Part shown: positions 43,209-51,387 of the stretch, piece by piece | How the letters are laid out: the number at the start of each line of letters is the position of its first letter | Position numbering within the stretch: position 1 is the first letter of the stretch | Assembly (NCBI GenBank): GCA_964581105.1 | Contig: CAZOMB010000001.1 | Span: 62,001-126,000 of the forward strand | Length of the DNA stretch: 64,000 nt | Source: UBA10161 sp964581105 | Lineage (GTDB): Archaea > Micrarchaeota > Micrarchaeia > Anstonellales > Anstonellaceae | Direction of reading: 5' to 3' | Notes under the pieces: model-generated | Seen by the model: only the letters and a program-made list of their open reading frames with translations | Database searches by the model: none | What the model was told of the DNA's origin: nothing | Program-made: the position numbers and the translations under genes

Positions 43209-43514
43209 TTATTCAAGAGAGATTTTCACCTGTACATTGTCAGGCACGCGCACTCTCATTATCTGCCTTAGGGTTCTTTCATCCCCAGCAACGTCAATAA
43301 TGCGCTTGTGGACCCTCATCTGCCAGTGCTCATAAGTGTCTGAGCCGTCTCCGCACGGGGTCCTTCTGGTTGTGATTTCAAGCTTTTTGGTGGGAAGCGG
43401 AACTGGGCCTTTTATTTCAACTCCTGTCATTCTTGCAATTTCAACTATTTGCTTGCATACTTCCTCAAGCTCCTCAGGCGACTTGCCAATCAGCTTGATT
43501 CTTGCTTTTCCCAT
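43209..43514 (-). CDS. rps10: Ribosomal protein uS10
   Basis: 101 residues. KARIKLIGKSPEELEEVCKQI, GPVPLPTKKLEITTRRTPCGDGSDTYEHW and RVHKRIIDV are the archaeal uS10 pattern. It is part of the 30S head. In archaea it usually follows EF-1alpha, as here (113 nt downstream). Start at ATG 43514. Confidence 0.97.
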   Translation of the reverse strand: MGKARIKLIGKSPEELEEVCKQIVEIARMTGVEIKGPVPLPTKKLEITTRRTPCGDGSDTYEHWQMRVHKRIIDVAGDERTLRQIMRVRVPDNVQVKISLE

Positions 43515-43628
43515 GAAAATTTCCCCTGGAAATTTTCAGACATGCCCAAGGGCATGCTGATCAATCCACCAATCGCTGTTCCAATCCTTTTGACCGGACA
43601 CAACCAAAAAATCCATAAAATAAAAAAT

Positions 43629-44897
43629 TTACGCCTTTGGAGTTACATCAAGCACAACGCCTGCTGCAACTGTCTGGCCCATGTCCCTGATTGCAAACCT
43701 GCCAAGCGGAGGGAATTCTGAGAATTTTTCCACAACTACTGGCTTGAGTGGCTTGATTTTCACTATTGCCACATCCCCTGACTTGAGAAAGTCTGGGTTT
43801 TTTGCAACAGTCTGGCCTGTTTTTGGGTCTTTTTTCTCCAAAAGCTCCACAAATGTTGCTGCTATCTGAGATGTGTGCAAGTGGAACACAGGAGTATAGC
43901 CCTTTCCAATTGCTGTTGGATGCTCAAGAACAACTATTTGTGCCTTGAATTCAGCTGCAACTGTTGGCGGCTTGTCAACAGGGCCTACGACCTCTCCCCT
44001 TCTGACATCCTTTTTGTCGACGTTCTTTACATTAAAGCCAACATTGTCACCAGGCTTTGCCTCTTGCATCTCCTGGTGGTGCATTTCAATTTTCTTTACT
44101 TCGCCTTTTGCGCCAGAAGGCATGAAAACAACGTTCTGGTTGATTTTTAGAACTCCTGTCTCAACCCTTCCTACTGGCACTGTTCCATGCCCTGTGATTG
44201 TAAACACGTCCTGCACCGGGAGCCTGAGGGGCTTGTCAACAGGCTTTTCAGGCGCAATAAACTTGTCAAATGCCTCAAGCAGACTCGGGCCTGCATACCA
44301 GGCCATGTCCTTTGACTTTTCCTTGATGTTTGCCCCTGTGAAGCCAGAAATAGGTATTATTGGCACGCCATCCATCTTATAGCCAATGTTCTTGAGAAGG
44401 GTGGTGATGTTCATTTTCACCTCGTCAAACTTCACATGGTCATAGTTGATTGCATCCATTTTGTTGACTGCAACTATTATCTGGTTGATTCCAAGCACTT
44501 TTGACAGGAAAGCATGCTCTTTTGTCTGTGCCTGCACTCCTTCCTTTGCAGAGCAGACAATGACAGCTGCGTCTGCCTGTGATGCGCCTGTAATCATGTT
44601 TTTTACAAAGTCCCTGTGGCCAGGGGCATCAATGATTGTAAAGTAGTGCTTGTTTGTTTGGAACTCCTTGTGCGTAAGGTCAATTGTCACTCCTCTTTCC
44701 CTTTCTTCCTTGAGGGTGTCCATGGTAAAGGCAAACTCAAAGGTTGCCTTTCCTACCTTTTCTGCCTCTTCTTTGAGCTTTCTTAGCTGCTGCTCAGTAA
44801 GAGCCCCTGTCTCATACAGTATTCTTCCAACTGTAGTTGACTTGCCATGGTCCACGTGCCCGATAAATATCAGGTTAATGTGCTCTTTTTCTGCCAT
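43629..44897 (-). CDS. tuf: Translation elongation factor 1-alpha (aEF1A)
   Basis: 422 residues. GTPase motifs are IGHVDHGKST (G1), DAPGH (G3) and NKMD (G4), with the switch I region ERERGVTIDLTH; domains 2 and 3 follow. It delivers aminoacyl-tRNA to the ribosome. GGAGGTG lies about 11 nt before the ATG. TATA-like TTTAAATA-type elements lie at 44955-44965 and TTTATAAAAT at about 44995. It is followed by uS10. Confidence 0.98.
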   Translation of the reverse strand: MAEKEHINLIFIGHVDHGKSTTVGRILYETGALTEQQLRKLKEEAEKVGKATFEFAFTMDTLKEERERGVTIDLTHKEFQTNKHYFTIIDAPGHRDFVKNMITGASQADAAVIVCSAKEGVQAQTKEHAFLSKVLGINQIIVAVNKMDAINYDHVKFDEVKMNITTLLKNIGYKMDGVPIIPISGFTGANIKEKSKDMAWYAGPSLLEAFDKFIAPEKPVDKPLRLPVQDVFTITGHGTVPVGRVETGVLKINQNVVFMPSGAKGEVKKIEMHHQEMQEAKPGDNVGFNVKNVDKKDVRRGEVVGPVDKPPTVAAEFKAQIVVLEHPTAIGKGYTPVFHLHTSQIAATFVELLEKKDPKTGQTVAKNPDFLKSGDVAIVKIKPLKPVVVEKFSEFPPLGRFAIRDMGQTVAAGVVLDVTPKA

Positions 44898-45087
44898 TTA
44901 CATGCACCTCCAAATTTGCATAAACATTACTTTGACCAAAACTTGACTCAACGTCAGTATTTAAGCCGAAGCAGGCTATATATTAGGGGTTGATTTTATA
45001 AACGTTGCGTAGGCGTGACAGAAGAGGGCTCATTTCTTTTTCTTCAGAGTGGAACTCGCTTCGCTCGCTCCACTTCAGAGAAAATCC

Positions 45088-45534
45088 TTAGGATTTTTTC
45101 TTGCCAAAGTTCCCTCTTGGCTTTGGGGCTTTTATCTCTGGGAATGTTTTGGAGAGGGTTTGCCTGTCCAAATTGGTTTTAAAGCCCAAGGAGTCAAGCA
45201 TGCTTTTTACAAGGTAGTTTTCTGCTATTGGCAAATGCGCTGGGGTTGGGCATGCTGCCAAAAGCTCATTTTTCAGTTCAGTTGGCTTAAGTGTTGAGAG
45301 AGACTCAGAAAGAGATGTGAATGATTTTCTTTTTCCTTTAGTGAGCTTTTCTGCCATGGCTTCTATCTTTTGCTGGTTTATCCCAGTGAATTCATATGAT
45401 TTCCTGCTCATTGTCTCTTCTATTCCTGCAAGTATTGCTGCTACTTCCTGGGGCGTTGTATTTTCCTCAATAAGTAGCTTTTTTATTACCATCCAGTCCT
45501 TGTAGCGGGCAGTGAATATTACTTCTTCACTCAT
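45088..45534 (-). CDS. Conserved archaeal protein (DUF2666-like)
   Basis: About 148 residues: VIFTARYKDWMVIKKLLIEENT at the N-terminus resembles archaeal DUF2666 proteins, then a helical region and a basic C-terminus (KPRGNFGKKKS). It begins 10 nt after the eL40 stop with AAGGTG as Shine-Dalgarno, so it is in one operon with that ribosomal protein and may be ribosome-linked. A hairpin with stem AGTGGA/TCCACT (45047-45073) follows its stop. Family name is from memory. Confidence 0.65.
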   Translation of the reverse strand: MSEEVIFTARYKDWMVIKKLLIEENTTPQEVAAILAGIEETMSRKSYEFTGINQQKIEAMAEKLTKGKRKSFTSLSESLSTLKPTELKNELLAACPTPAHLPIAENYLVKSMLDSLGFKTNLDRQTLSKTFPEIKAPKPRGNFGKKKS

Positions 45535-45544
45535 TGGCGGCACC

Positions 45545-45697
45545 TTACTTTTTGACCCTGATGTCCTTTCTCTTTGGCCTCATCCACTTTGAGCCGCATT
45601 TCCTGCACTTTTCTGCTCCTCTCTTGTTCCTTGACTTGCATTTGCGGCATATGAATATGTTCATTATCTCTGCGTCTGCTTCTGGAAACTTACCCAT
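45545..45697 (-). CDS. rpl40e: Ribosomal protein eL40
   Basis: A 50-residue basic protein with a zinc ribbon formed by ICRKCKSRN and EKCRKCGSKW, and the ending RPKRKDIRVKK, as in archaeal eL40. It reads from ATG 45697 to TAA 45545 on the minus strand, starting MGKFPEADAEIMNIF. It binds 23S rRNA in the 50S subunit. It is too short for many gene finders. Confidence 0.93.
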   Translation of the reverse strand: MGKFPEADAEIMNIFICRKCKSRNKRGAEKCRKCGSKWMRPKRKDIRVKK

Positions 45698-45766
45698 GCT
45701 TTCACCTGTGTTTGTGTTTTCTTTTTACCAAAGTTTAAATGCTTATGCACGAACAAAGAAAGGTAT

Positions 45767-45886
45767 GCCCCTGTAGCTCATCGGTAGAGCGGCTGCCTTG
45801 TAAGCAGCAGGTAGTGGGTTCAATGGACCTTTTTCGGGATGCCTAAAAAGCTCCACCAAAAAGGTCTGAAAATCCCATCGGGGGCT
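45767..45886 (+). tRNA. tRNA-Thr(UGU) with T-loop intron
   Basis: Acceptor GCCCCTG/CGGGGGC with U73, D-arm GCTCATCGGTAGAGC, anticodon arm GCTGC-CTTGTAA-GCAGC (anticodon TGT), T-arm GTGGG-TTCAAT, intron 45825-45872, T-CCCAT. The BHB is exact: TTCA/TGAA central helix, bulges ATG and AAT, inner helix GACCTTTTT/AAAAAGGTC. TATA-like GTTTAAAT lies about 30 nt upstream. The tRNA is followed by a T-run. Confidence 0.95.
45825..45872 (+). repeat. T-loop intron family, minimal copy (tRNA-Thr(UGU))
   Basis: 48 nt and the simplest copy: GGACCTTTTTCGGGATGCC, then TAAAAAGCTCCACCAAAAAG and GTCTGAAAA. CCTTTTT pairs with AAAAAGG. The core between the arms, GGATGCCTAAAAAGCTCCAC, recurs in the other copies. 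Confidence 0.85.
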
Positions 45887-45908
45887 TTTTTTCCCTAGTG
45901 AAGACCTT

Positions 45909-47615
45909 TTATCTTACCCTTCTTTTTCTTTGGAGCTTAAAGGCATGCCTTATGATGTCCCACAGGAAAATTAGTGCTACCAAAAAGAGAACCTCATCAA
46001 GAAAACCGAATGGGAAAGGCAGCCTGAAGTATGAGACTGTTTCTGGCACAATTTCTGACATCAGGATAAACAGGGCTGCAATTGCCAAATCCCTAAGTAT
46101 TATGCTCTTGCTGCTTGCGTTTCTCTTGTGCCTTGCTATTGAGCTTGAAAGCTTGTCAATGACCGGCCTGATTCCTATGAATATTTCAATTGCAAAGTAG
46201 GCAATCAGCAAAAGGCCTAAAACAAGGGTAGATGCCTTTAGCTGGGCTTCAAGTTCTGCTGAAAGGCCGATAGAGCCTGCTAAAATGCGCAATACAACAA
46301 GTATTATTGCTATTATTGCAATTCTCCCTATTTTTGGCCTGATATTTCTGCAGCATGAGATTGAAACTTTCCAAAAGCTGCCTGACTGGGAAAAGTCCCT
46401 AACAATTCCTGTCAAGTATAATGAAAGAGAGTTAGCAGCAACCTTTAGCCTGGCCGGCACTTTTTTCTGGCCAAATTCATATAGTGATTCTTGCCTTCCA
46501 AGCAAAAGGGACGAGACTATTGCAGTTGCAACAACTCCGAATGAGCCGACTGCTATGAGAAGTGAAGAATACTCACCAACATATATTGAGGCAATGATAA
46601 GCGAGAACTCCCCGAGCACAACCATTGAGCTTGCACCAAATACCGCGTTTTTGCCTGCAGAGCCTGTGAGGTAAAGAAGAATAAGGACTGAGAAAAAGCA
46701 GACAAGCAAAAATGCTGCAACAAGAGTTAGGGACAATGGAAGATTTGCAAGGACTGCTGACGGGTCTACTCTCATGCCCAAGGAAAGGAAGAAGAAAGCT
46801 GCAAACATGAGGAGCAATGGCTTTATTGTCCTTTCAATTGAACGCGAGTTTGGAAGTGATGATACTATGCTTCCTGCAAGAAATGCGCCAATTACAGGGG
46901 AAAGGCCAAATAGCGCAGTTATCATGCTCATAATAAGGCATAAGGAAAATGAGACAAAGATTGTGATTTCCTGGTTAAGGGTTGAGGTGAGCTTGTATAT
47001 TGCATCTGCAACCGGCTTTCTTACAAGCATGTAAAATGCGCCTATAAGCCCTAAAGATATCAGGATTGACTGGAACTTGTCGCCATATTCTGCCGTCCCT
47101 TCAAGGCTGGAAAAGAAGGTAATTGCCCCAACTGCCACCAAGTCCTCAACTATGAGCATTGAAATCAAAAGAGGCAGAGTCTTGTGCTTGCCAAACCCTT
47201 TTCCCCAAACCACTTTGAAAAGGACTGCTGTGCTTGTGATTGCAATCATTGCGCCAATGAAAAGCGCTACTGTCAAGTCAAACCCAAAGTAAAGGGCAAT
47301 TTCATAGCCAAAGAAAAAGAGGAGCCCCATTTTGAAAAGGGTTATTAGCACTGCCCTGAAGCCTGATTTTATTATCCTGAAAACTGAAAATTCTATTCCA
47401 ACTGCAAAAAGAAGAAGTATTGCGCCAAGCTCAGAAAATGTCATTATCAGCTCATGGTCATCCACAAAGCCAAGCATGTTTGGCCCTGCAAGCATGCCAA
47501 ATATCAGAAGGCCGACAACATAGGGCTGGCGCAGCTTTATTGAGAGTATTGTGCCAAGCAGGGCAAATATTATGAAAAAGGAAAACTGGAGAACTGTTGG
47601 GGATGTGATATCCAT
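45909..47615 (-). CDS. Monovalent cation/proton antiporter, CPA2 family
   Basis: 568 residues. The first ~390 hold 11-13 membrane helices of the KefB/NapA type (YVVGLLIFGMLAGP, LLLFAVGIEFS, LLISMLIVEDLVAVGAITF with the Glu-Asp pair, GAFLAGSIVSS). The C-terminal ~180 residues contain additional helices (IIAIILVVLRILAGSIGLS) not typical of the core and no TrkA-N domain. It exchanges Na+ or K+ for H+. It is 12 nt downstream of the coiled-coil gene and probably cotranscribed with it. Confidence 0.88.
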   Translation of the reverse strand: MDITSPTVLQFSFFIIFALLGTILSIKLRQPYVVGLLIFGMLAGPNMLGFVDDHELIMTFSELGAILLLFAVGIEFSVFRIIKSGFRAVLITLFKMGLLFFFGYEIALYFGFDLTVALFIGAMIAITSTAVLFKVVWGKGFGKHKTLPLLISMLIVEDLVAVGAITFFSSLEGTAEYGDKFQSILISLGLIGAFYMLVRKPVADAIYKLTSTLNQEITIFVSFSLCLIMSMITALFGLSPVIGAFLAGSIVSSLPNSRSIERTIKPLLLMFAAFFFLSLGMRVDPSAVLANLPLSLTLVAAFLLVCFFSVLILLYLTGSAGKNAVFGASSMVVLGEFSLIIASIYVGEYSSLLIAVGSFGVVATAIVSSLLLGRQESLYEFGQKKVPARLKVAANSLSLYLTGIVRDFSQSGSFWKVSISCCRNIRPKIGRIAIIAIILVVLRILAGSIGLSAELEAQLKASTLVLGLLLIAYFAIEIFIGIRPVIDKLSSSIARHKRNASSKSIILRDLAIAALFILMSEIVPETVSYFRLPFPFGFLDEVLFLVALIFLWDIIRHAFKLQRKRRVR

Positions 47616-47627
47616 TTTGATTACCTG

Positions 47628-48944
47628 TTATTTGAAAAGCCCTGATAAAGATGATAAGGAAACCATCTTCAGGAGCCTGCCTATTGACATTTTCAGGAGC
47701 CTTGCCTTGCCATCCTTGCAAAATACAAGCCATTTTTTCAAAAGCTTTATCATTGCCCTGCGCTTGAAAAGGCTCTTTTTCCTCTTGAGGAGCTTTTTGT
47801 AAAGCTGTGCCGGAAGCATGCCCTTTACGATTTTCTTTACCCTTTCTTCACTTTCCTCATCAAGCTGGGAAAGCCTGTATATTGTTTCATTCAGCTCTTT
47901 TTCAATCTCTTCATATTTCTTTATTAGTTCCTCTCTTCTTGCTATTATTTCCTTTACTACTGGTGGAGGTATGTTAAGCTCCCTTGCCTGTGCCATTATT
48001 TTCTGCTCCTCCTCCTGTGAAACTATGATTAGCTGCTGTTCTTTTTGTGCCTGCTGTATTGCCTGCTTCTCAACAGGCAGTGCTGCTTTTTCAGCTTGTT
48101 TGGCTTCCTGCTTTACCTTTTCCTCTACAGCCGTTTTTTCAGCAATTGCCTTTTCCTCTACAGCCGTTTTTTCAGCAATTGCCTTTTCTTCTGCTTTCTT
48201 TTGCTCAGTTGCCTGCTTTTGCATGATTTGCTGCTCTTTTTGAGGCTGCTGTGCCTCAAGGTGCGCAAGCTGCTTCTTTTTCTCCTCTGTTGCAATCCTG
48301 TATTGCTCGCTTTCCATTTTTTCTGCTGCCATCTGAACGCAGTAAATGACAGCAGCATTCTGAGCCTTGCTTTCAAGCCCCATTGCAACAGCCTCTTCAG
48401 GGCTTGCTGGAAGCTGTGCCTTTGACTGTGATTCAAGCATTTCCTTGTCAGTCATGATTTCTGTCTTTGTTGCCTGTGCCTGCGTCTGCTTGAGGTCCTC
48501 ATTGTAAAAGCTCCACACAGCCTGTGTTGTTTCCCTCTTTTTCTGCGGCTGGTCAGATACCTGGCTCTGCACGCTCTCAACAACTGTCCGGCTCCTTCCC
48601 AGCTGGTCTGCTGCGTTCTTTACCTGCTCAAGCTTCATGGCATTTTGCACATACTTTATTGCCCTTTCATAGCCCCAGATGAAAGAGGCTGCATAGATTG
48701 CATTCTGTGCTCCAGGGGTAAGGGTCGACATAAAGCTTGATATTCCCCCCTTTTTGAACATCTTTTCTGTTTCTGAAAGCACTGCCACTATCTCATCATC
48801 TGTCCCAGAAGCAAGCTTATCGCTTGGAAGGTGAGCCTTGAGAAACTGCTTTATTTTGCCTGCCTTTACCTTGAGAATATAGTCTTTTCTTTCCTCTTCA
48901 TCCTCGTCATCCCTTTTCTTTGCATAGAGCTGGAAGGCAAACAT
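47628..48944 (-). CDS. Coiled-coil protein with Glu/Lys/Gln-rich repeats
   Basis: About 438 residues. Residues ~10-130 look globular and helical. Residues ~200-330 are a long charged coiled coil containing a tandem 11-residue repeat EKAIAEKTAVE (a 33-nt DNA repeat near 48115-48185). A basic helical C-terminus follows (LYKKLLKRKKSLFKRRAM). Start placed at 48944 (FAFQLYAKKRDDED); the frame runs on to 49016. Function unknown; it precedes the antiporter gene. Confidence 0.65.
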   Translation of the reverse strand: MFAFQLYAKKRDDEDEEERKDYILKVKAGKIKQFLKAHLPSDKLASGTDDEIVAVLSETEKMFKKGGISSFMSTLTPGAQNAIYAASFIWGYERAIKYVQNAMKLEQVKNAADQLGRSRTVVESVQSQVSDQPQKKRETTQAVWSFYNEDLKQTQAQATKTEIMTDKEMLESQSKAQLPASPEEAVAMGLESKAQNAAVIYCVQMAAEKMESEQYRIATEEKKKQLAHLEAQQPQKEQQIMQKQATEQKKAEEKAIAEKTAVEEKAIAEKTAVEEKVKQEAKQAEKAALPVEKQAIQQAQKEQQLIIVSQEEEQKIMAQARELNIPPPVVKEIIARREELIKKYEEIEKELNETIYRLSQLDEESEERVKKIVKGMLPAQLYKKLLKRKKSLFKRRAMIKLLKKWLVFCKDGKARLLKMSIGRLLKMVSLSSLSGLFK

Positions 48945-49050
48945 CTTGCGCACCTTTGTATTTTTCCCGCTTCGCAGGAAAAAATGCGGAGAATTGTCCT
49001 TGCAGACAAAAACCACATTTTTCTATCGAAAAATGCGGAGAGGAGGATTT

Positions 49051-49104
49051 TTAGGCGAGTGTTTTTTTGGTGAAGCTTTTTAGGCATCCCAAAAAAGGTT
49101 CTCG
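49051..49104 (-). repeat. T-loop intron family copy (tRNA-Leu(UAG))
   Basis: About 54 nt with CGAGAACCTTTTTTGGGATG, CCTAAAAAGCTTCACC and a 3' end CACTCGCCTAA. It belongs to the sub-type ending GCCTAAAAA together with tRNA-Leu(GAG) and tRNA-Ser(GGA). CGAG pairs with CTCG; the BHB is relaxed, so boundaries are uncertain by a few nt. Confidence 0.7.
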
Positions 49105-49158
49105 GAACCCCCGTAGTCACTAGGACACAAGGTCCTAAGCCTTGCGCATTTGACCAGA

Positions 49159-49178
49159 TTGCAGCACCACAAGGGCGA
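49159..49178 (-). other. 20-nt D-loop intron of tRNA-Leu(UAG)
   Basis: A perfect bulge-helix-bulge: central helix GCAG/CTGC, bulges AGT and AAT, inner helix CGCC/GGTG closed by CTTGT. Cleavage AG^T and AA^T removes 20 nt and restores a normal D-loop. Confidence 0.8.
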
Positions 49179-49255
49179 CTCTGCCATCTCCGCAGCAATG
49201 ATTGTGGCGGGTAAGCGTTAAAAATGCTGCATCCAAATTGTATTCTGGTGTATTT

Positions 49256-50425
49256 ATGTCAAATGCATGGCTTGCAATCATCTGCTCTCTTCTGCTTTTT
49301 GCATACGGCTGCCCGCAGAAAACTGGGCCTGTTGTTGTGCAGGAGCCTGTTGTCACTGAGCAGGAGCCTGAAGAACCAGAAGAAGCACAGTTGTGTGGCA
49401 CTGGCAATATCCTGCAAAAGGATGAGTGCTTTTTTGAGCTTGCAAAAAGCAACTCAAACCCTGAAACTTGCAAGAACATATATTCTCTTGGCACCCTTGA
49501 TTCATGCTATGCCTTTTTTGCAGACTCTGACCTTGAGGTTTGCAAGAAAATCACTGACTCTGAAATGAAAGCATCATGTCTTACTGAAAATGCAAAAAAT
49601 GAGGAATCAGAAGATATTTGCAAGCTCATTGAAGACATAGCGGCCAGGGAAAACTGCTTAAAAGAGGTTTTGCCCCCTTGCATGCTGATTGCAGATGTTG
49701 AAGAAAGGCAGCTTTGCCTTGCATATGAGAACAATGATTATTCGCTCTGCAAGACAGACTGGTGCCTTTTCGAGTATGCGCAAAACATGTCTGAAGAAGA
49801 TGCCTGTGAAATGATAGCAACGCAGTCTGAAAGGTTTGCCTGTACAGCAGTTTCAAGAAAAGATGTTTCTGCATGCTTTGATGCATCGCTTTCCCCAATA
49901 CAGGATGCTTGCATTGAAATTGCATCAAAAGAGCTTGACAAGCCTGAGGGCTGCGACCTTGCAACAAACGGGAGCGACTACAAGAACAGCTGCTATCTTT
50001 ATTTTGCAGTTGAAAACCTTGACACTAGCTTTTGCAAAAAGGCAGCCCCAGAAGAAGAGAGGGACCAGTGCTATTCTGACTACTCAATAAGGACTGCGAC
50101 TGTTGATGCATGTCCAGATATAATTGAGTCATTGAACAGGATTGGATGCTACTACCAGTCAGCATTGCAAAACAGGATGCCGTCCCTTTGCAACCCGCTT
50201 GAAAACTCTGCCCAAAGGACAGACTGCTACTCAAAGGGGACATTCTCAAAAGAAGGGCCTGCGCCGATTGACTGTGCATTTGTTGAAAGCGAGGTTTGGA
50301 GGGACAAGTGCTATTACCAGGCAGCAGTGAAAAACCAGGAAAGCAGCCTGTGCGCATTCATAACTCCTGGCCATGACAAGGATGCCTGCGAATCACTTTT
50401 TGGAGGACCTGCAACAACGCACTGA
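49256..50425 (+). CDS. Lipoprotein with repeated Cys modules
   Basis: About 389 residues. Signal and lipobox LLLFAYGC lie near residues 10-18, followed by an acidic linker. The rest consists of roughly 12 degenerate repeats of about 25-30 residues, each with paired cysteines (CKNIYSLGTLDSCYAFFA, CFDASLSPIQDACIEIA, CPDIIESLNRIGCYYQSA), pointing to an all-helical, disulfide-bonded solenoid outside the cell. GGTG precedes the ATG at 49256. corA follows 14 nt downstream. Confidence 0.75.
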   Translation: MSNAWLAIICSLLLFAYGCPQKTGPVVVQEPVVTEQEPEEPEEAQLCGTGNILQKDECFFELAKSNSNPETCKNIYSLGTLDSCYAFFADSDLEVCKKITDSEMKASCLTENAKNEESEDICKLIEDIAARENCLKEVLPPCMLIADVEERQLCLAYENNDYSLCKTDWCLFEYAQNMSEEDACEMIATQSERFACTAVSRKDVSACFDASLSPIQDACIEIASKELDKPEGCDLATNGSDYKNSCYLYFAVENLDTSFCKKAAPEEERDQCYSDYSIRTATVDACPDIIESLNRIGCYYQSALQNRMPSLCNPLENSAQRTDCYSKGTFSKEGPAPIDCAFVESEVWRDKCYYQAAVKNQESSLCAFITPGHDKDACESLFGGPATTH

Positions 50426-50439
50426 AGGGATGTGAGTAA

Positions 50440-51387
50440 ATGATTGATATATACTATGAGGAAAAAGGCAAGGTCAAGTCAGCCAAGGCAGGCTCTTTGA
50501 AAAGCCTGAAGGGCAAAAAGATGTGGCTGGACATAACAGGCATGACTGAAAAGGAGAACAAACTGATACAGGAAATATTTGAATTGCACGCCCTGACAGC
50601 AGAGGACCTTTTTGACACAAACAACAGCAGGATAAAGCTTGAAGAGTTCCCAGAATACCTGTTTTGCGTTTTTTATGGAATCCAAAAGGAAAAGACAATA
50701 AAACTGAATGAGATTGATTTCATAATAGGCAAGAATTTCCTCATTACAAACCATAAAAAGGCAGTTGATTCGTTTGAAACACTGAAAAAAAAGACTGAAA
50801 AGCTCGACATGCTGTTCTCAAAAGGTCTTGATTTTGTATTCCACAAGCTTCTTGACCTGGAAATAGACAATTATTACCCGATTTTGGAGATGATTGACGA
50901 CCAGATTGAGGCAATTGAGGATGAAGTGACAAAAAAGGTCAGGCCCGGCTCATTGAGCAGGATACTCAGCCTGAAAAGGAAAATCATATCAATAAAGCGG
51001 GTTGTCATTCCGCAGAGGGAAAAGATTTCTATGCTGACAAAGGGAGACAGGAAGTTCATATCAAAAAAATCTGTCCCCTATTTCAGGGACATTTATGACC
51101 ATTCGATAAGGGTTGCTGATACTGTTGACAATTACAGGGAGGCTGTTGGCAGCACATTTGACGCCTATATGTCTGCTGTTTCAAATAACATGAATGAAGT
51201 CATGAAAATATTGAGCATAATTGCAACAATCGCCCTGCCGCTTGTTGTGGTTTCAGGCATATATGGAACAAACTTTGACGTTCTGCCAGGAAAGGACCAC
51301 CCATATGGGTTTTGGATTATGATAGGGTCAATGCTTGCGCTGGCTGGCTACATGGTTCATATTTCCAGGAAAAAAGGCTGGTTCTAA
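50440..51387 (+). CDS. corA: CorA-family divalent cation transporter with GTN motif
   Basis: 315 residues. It has an N-terminal cytoplasmic alpha/beta domain, a long stalk helix (IEAIEDEVTKKVRPGSLSRI) and two C-terminal membrane helices (ILSIIATIALPLVVVSGIYG; FWIMIGSMLALAGYMVHIS). CorA forms pentameric Mg2+ channels. The signature at the end of the first helix reads YGTNF instead of YGMNF. Its stop overlaps the convergent uS2 gene by 4 nt. Probably cotranscribed with the upstream lipoprotein. Confidence 0.92.
   Translation: MIDIYYEEKGKVKSAKAGSLKSLKGKKMWLDITGMTEKENKLIQEIFELHALTAEDLFDTNNSRIKLEEFPEYLFCVFYGIQKEKTIKLNEIDFIIGKNFLITNHKKAVDSFETLKKKTEKLDMLFSKGLDFVFHKLLDLEIDNYYPILEMIDDQIEAIEDEVTKKVRPGSLSRILSLKRKIISIKRVVIPQREKISMLTKGDRKFISKKSVPYFRDIYDHSIRVADTVDNYREAVGSTFDAYMSAVSNNMNEVMKILSIIATIALPLVVVSGIYGTNFDVLPGKDHPYGFWIMIGSMLALAGYMVHISRKKGWF

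Larger units (their letters stand above)
49034..49193 (-). tRNA. tRNA-Leu(UAG) with D-loop and T-loop introns
   Basis: Acceptor GCGGAGA/TCTCCGC with A73, anticodon arm CAAGG-CTTAGGA-CCTTG (anticodon TAG), and a type II variable arm. The D-loop carries a 20-nt insertion (49159-49178); removal gives GCAGAGTCTGGTCAAATGC, the same length as in tRNA-Leu(GAG). The T-arm GGGGG-TTC...AAAT-CCTCC is split by an intron of about 54 nt. Confidence 0.92.

Noticed and set aside
45047..45073. Hairpin AGTGGA/TCCACT as a further tRNA-intron copy
   Set aside because: It lacks the CCTAAAAAGC core and BHB flanks; it is better explained as a 3' hairpin of the DUF2666-like gene.
48115..48185. Tandem 33-nt repeat as a CRISPR or regulatory repeat
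   Set aside because: Only two copies occur, in frame within a coiled-coil gene, giving EKAIAEKTAVE twice. It is a protein repeat.
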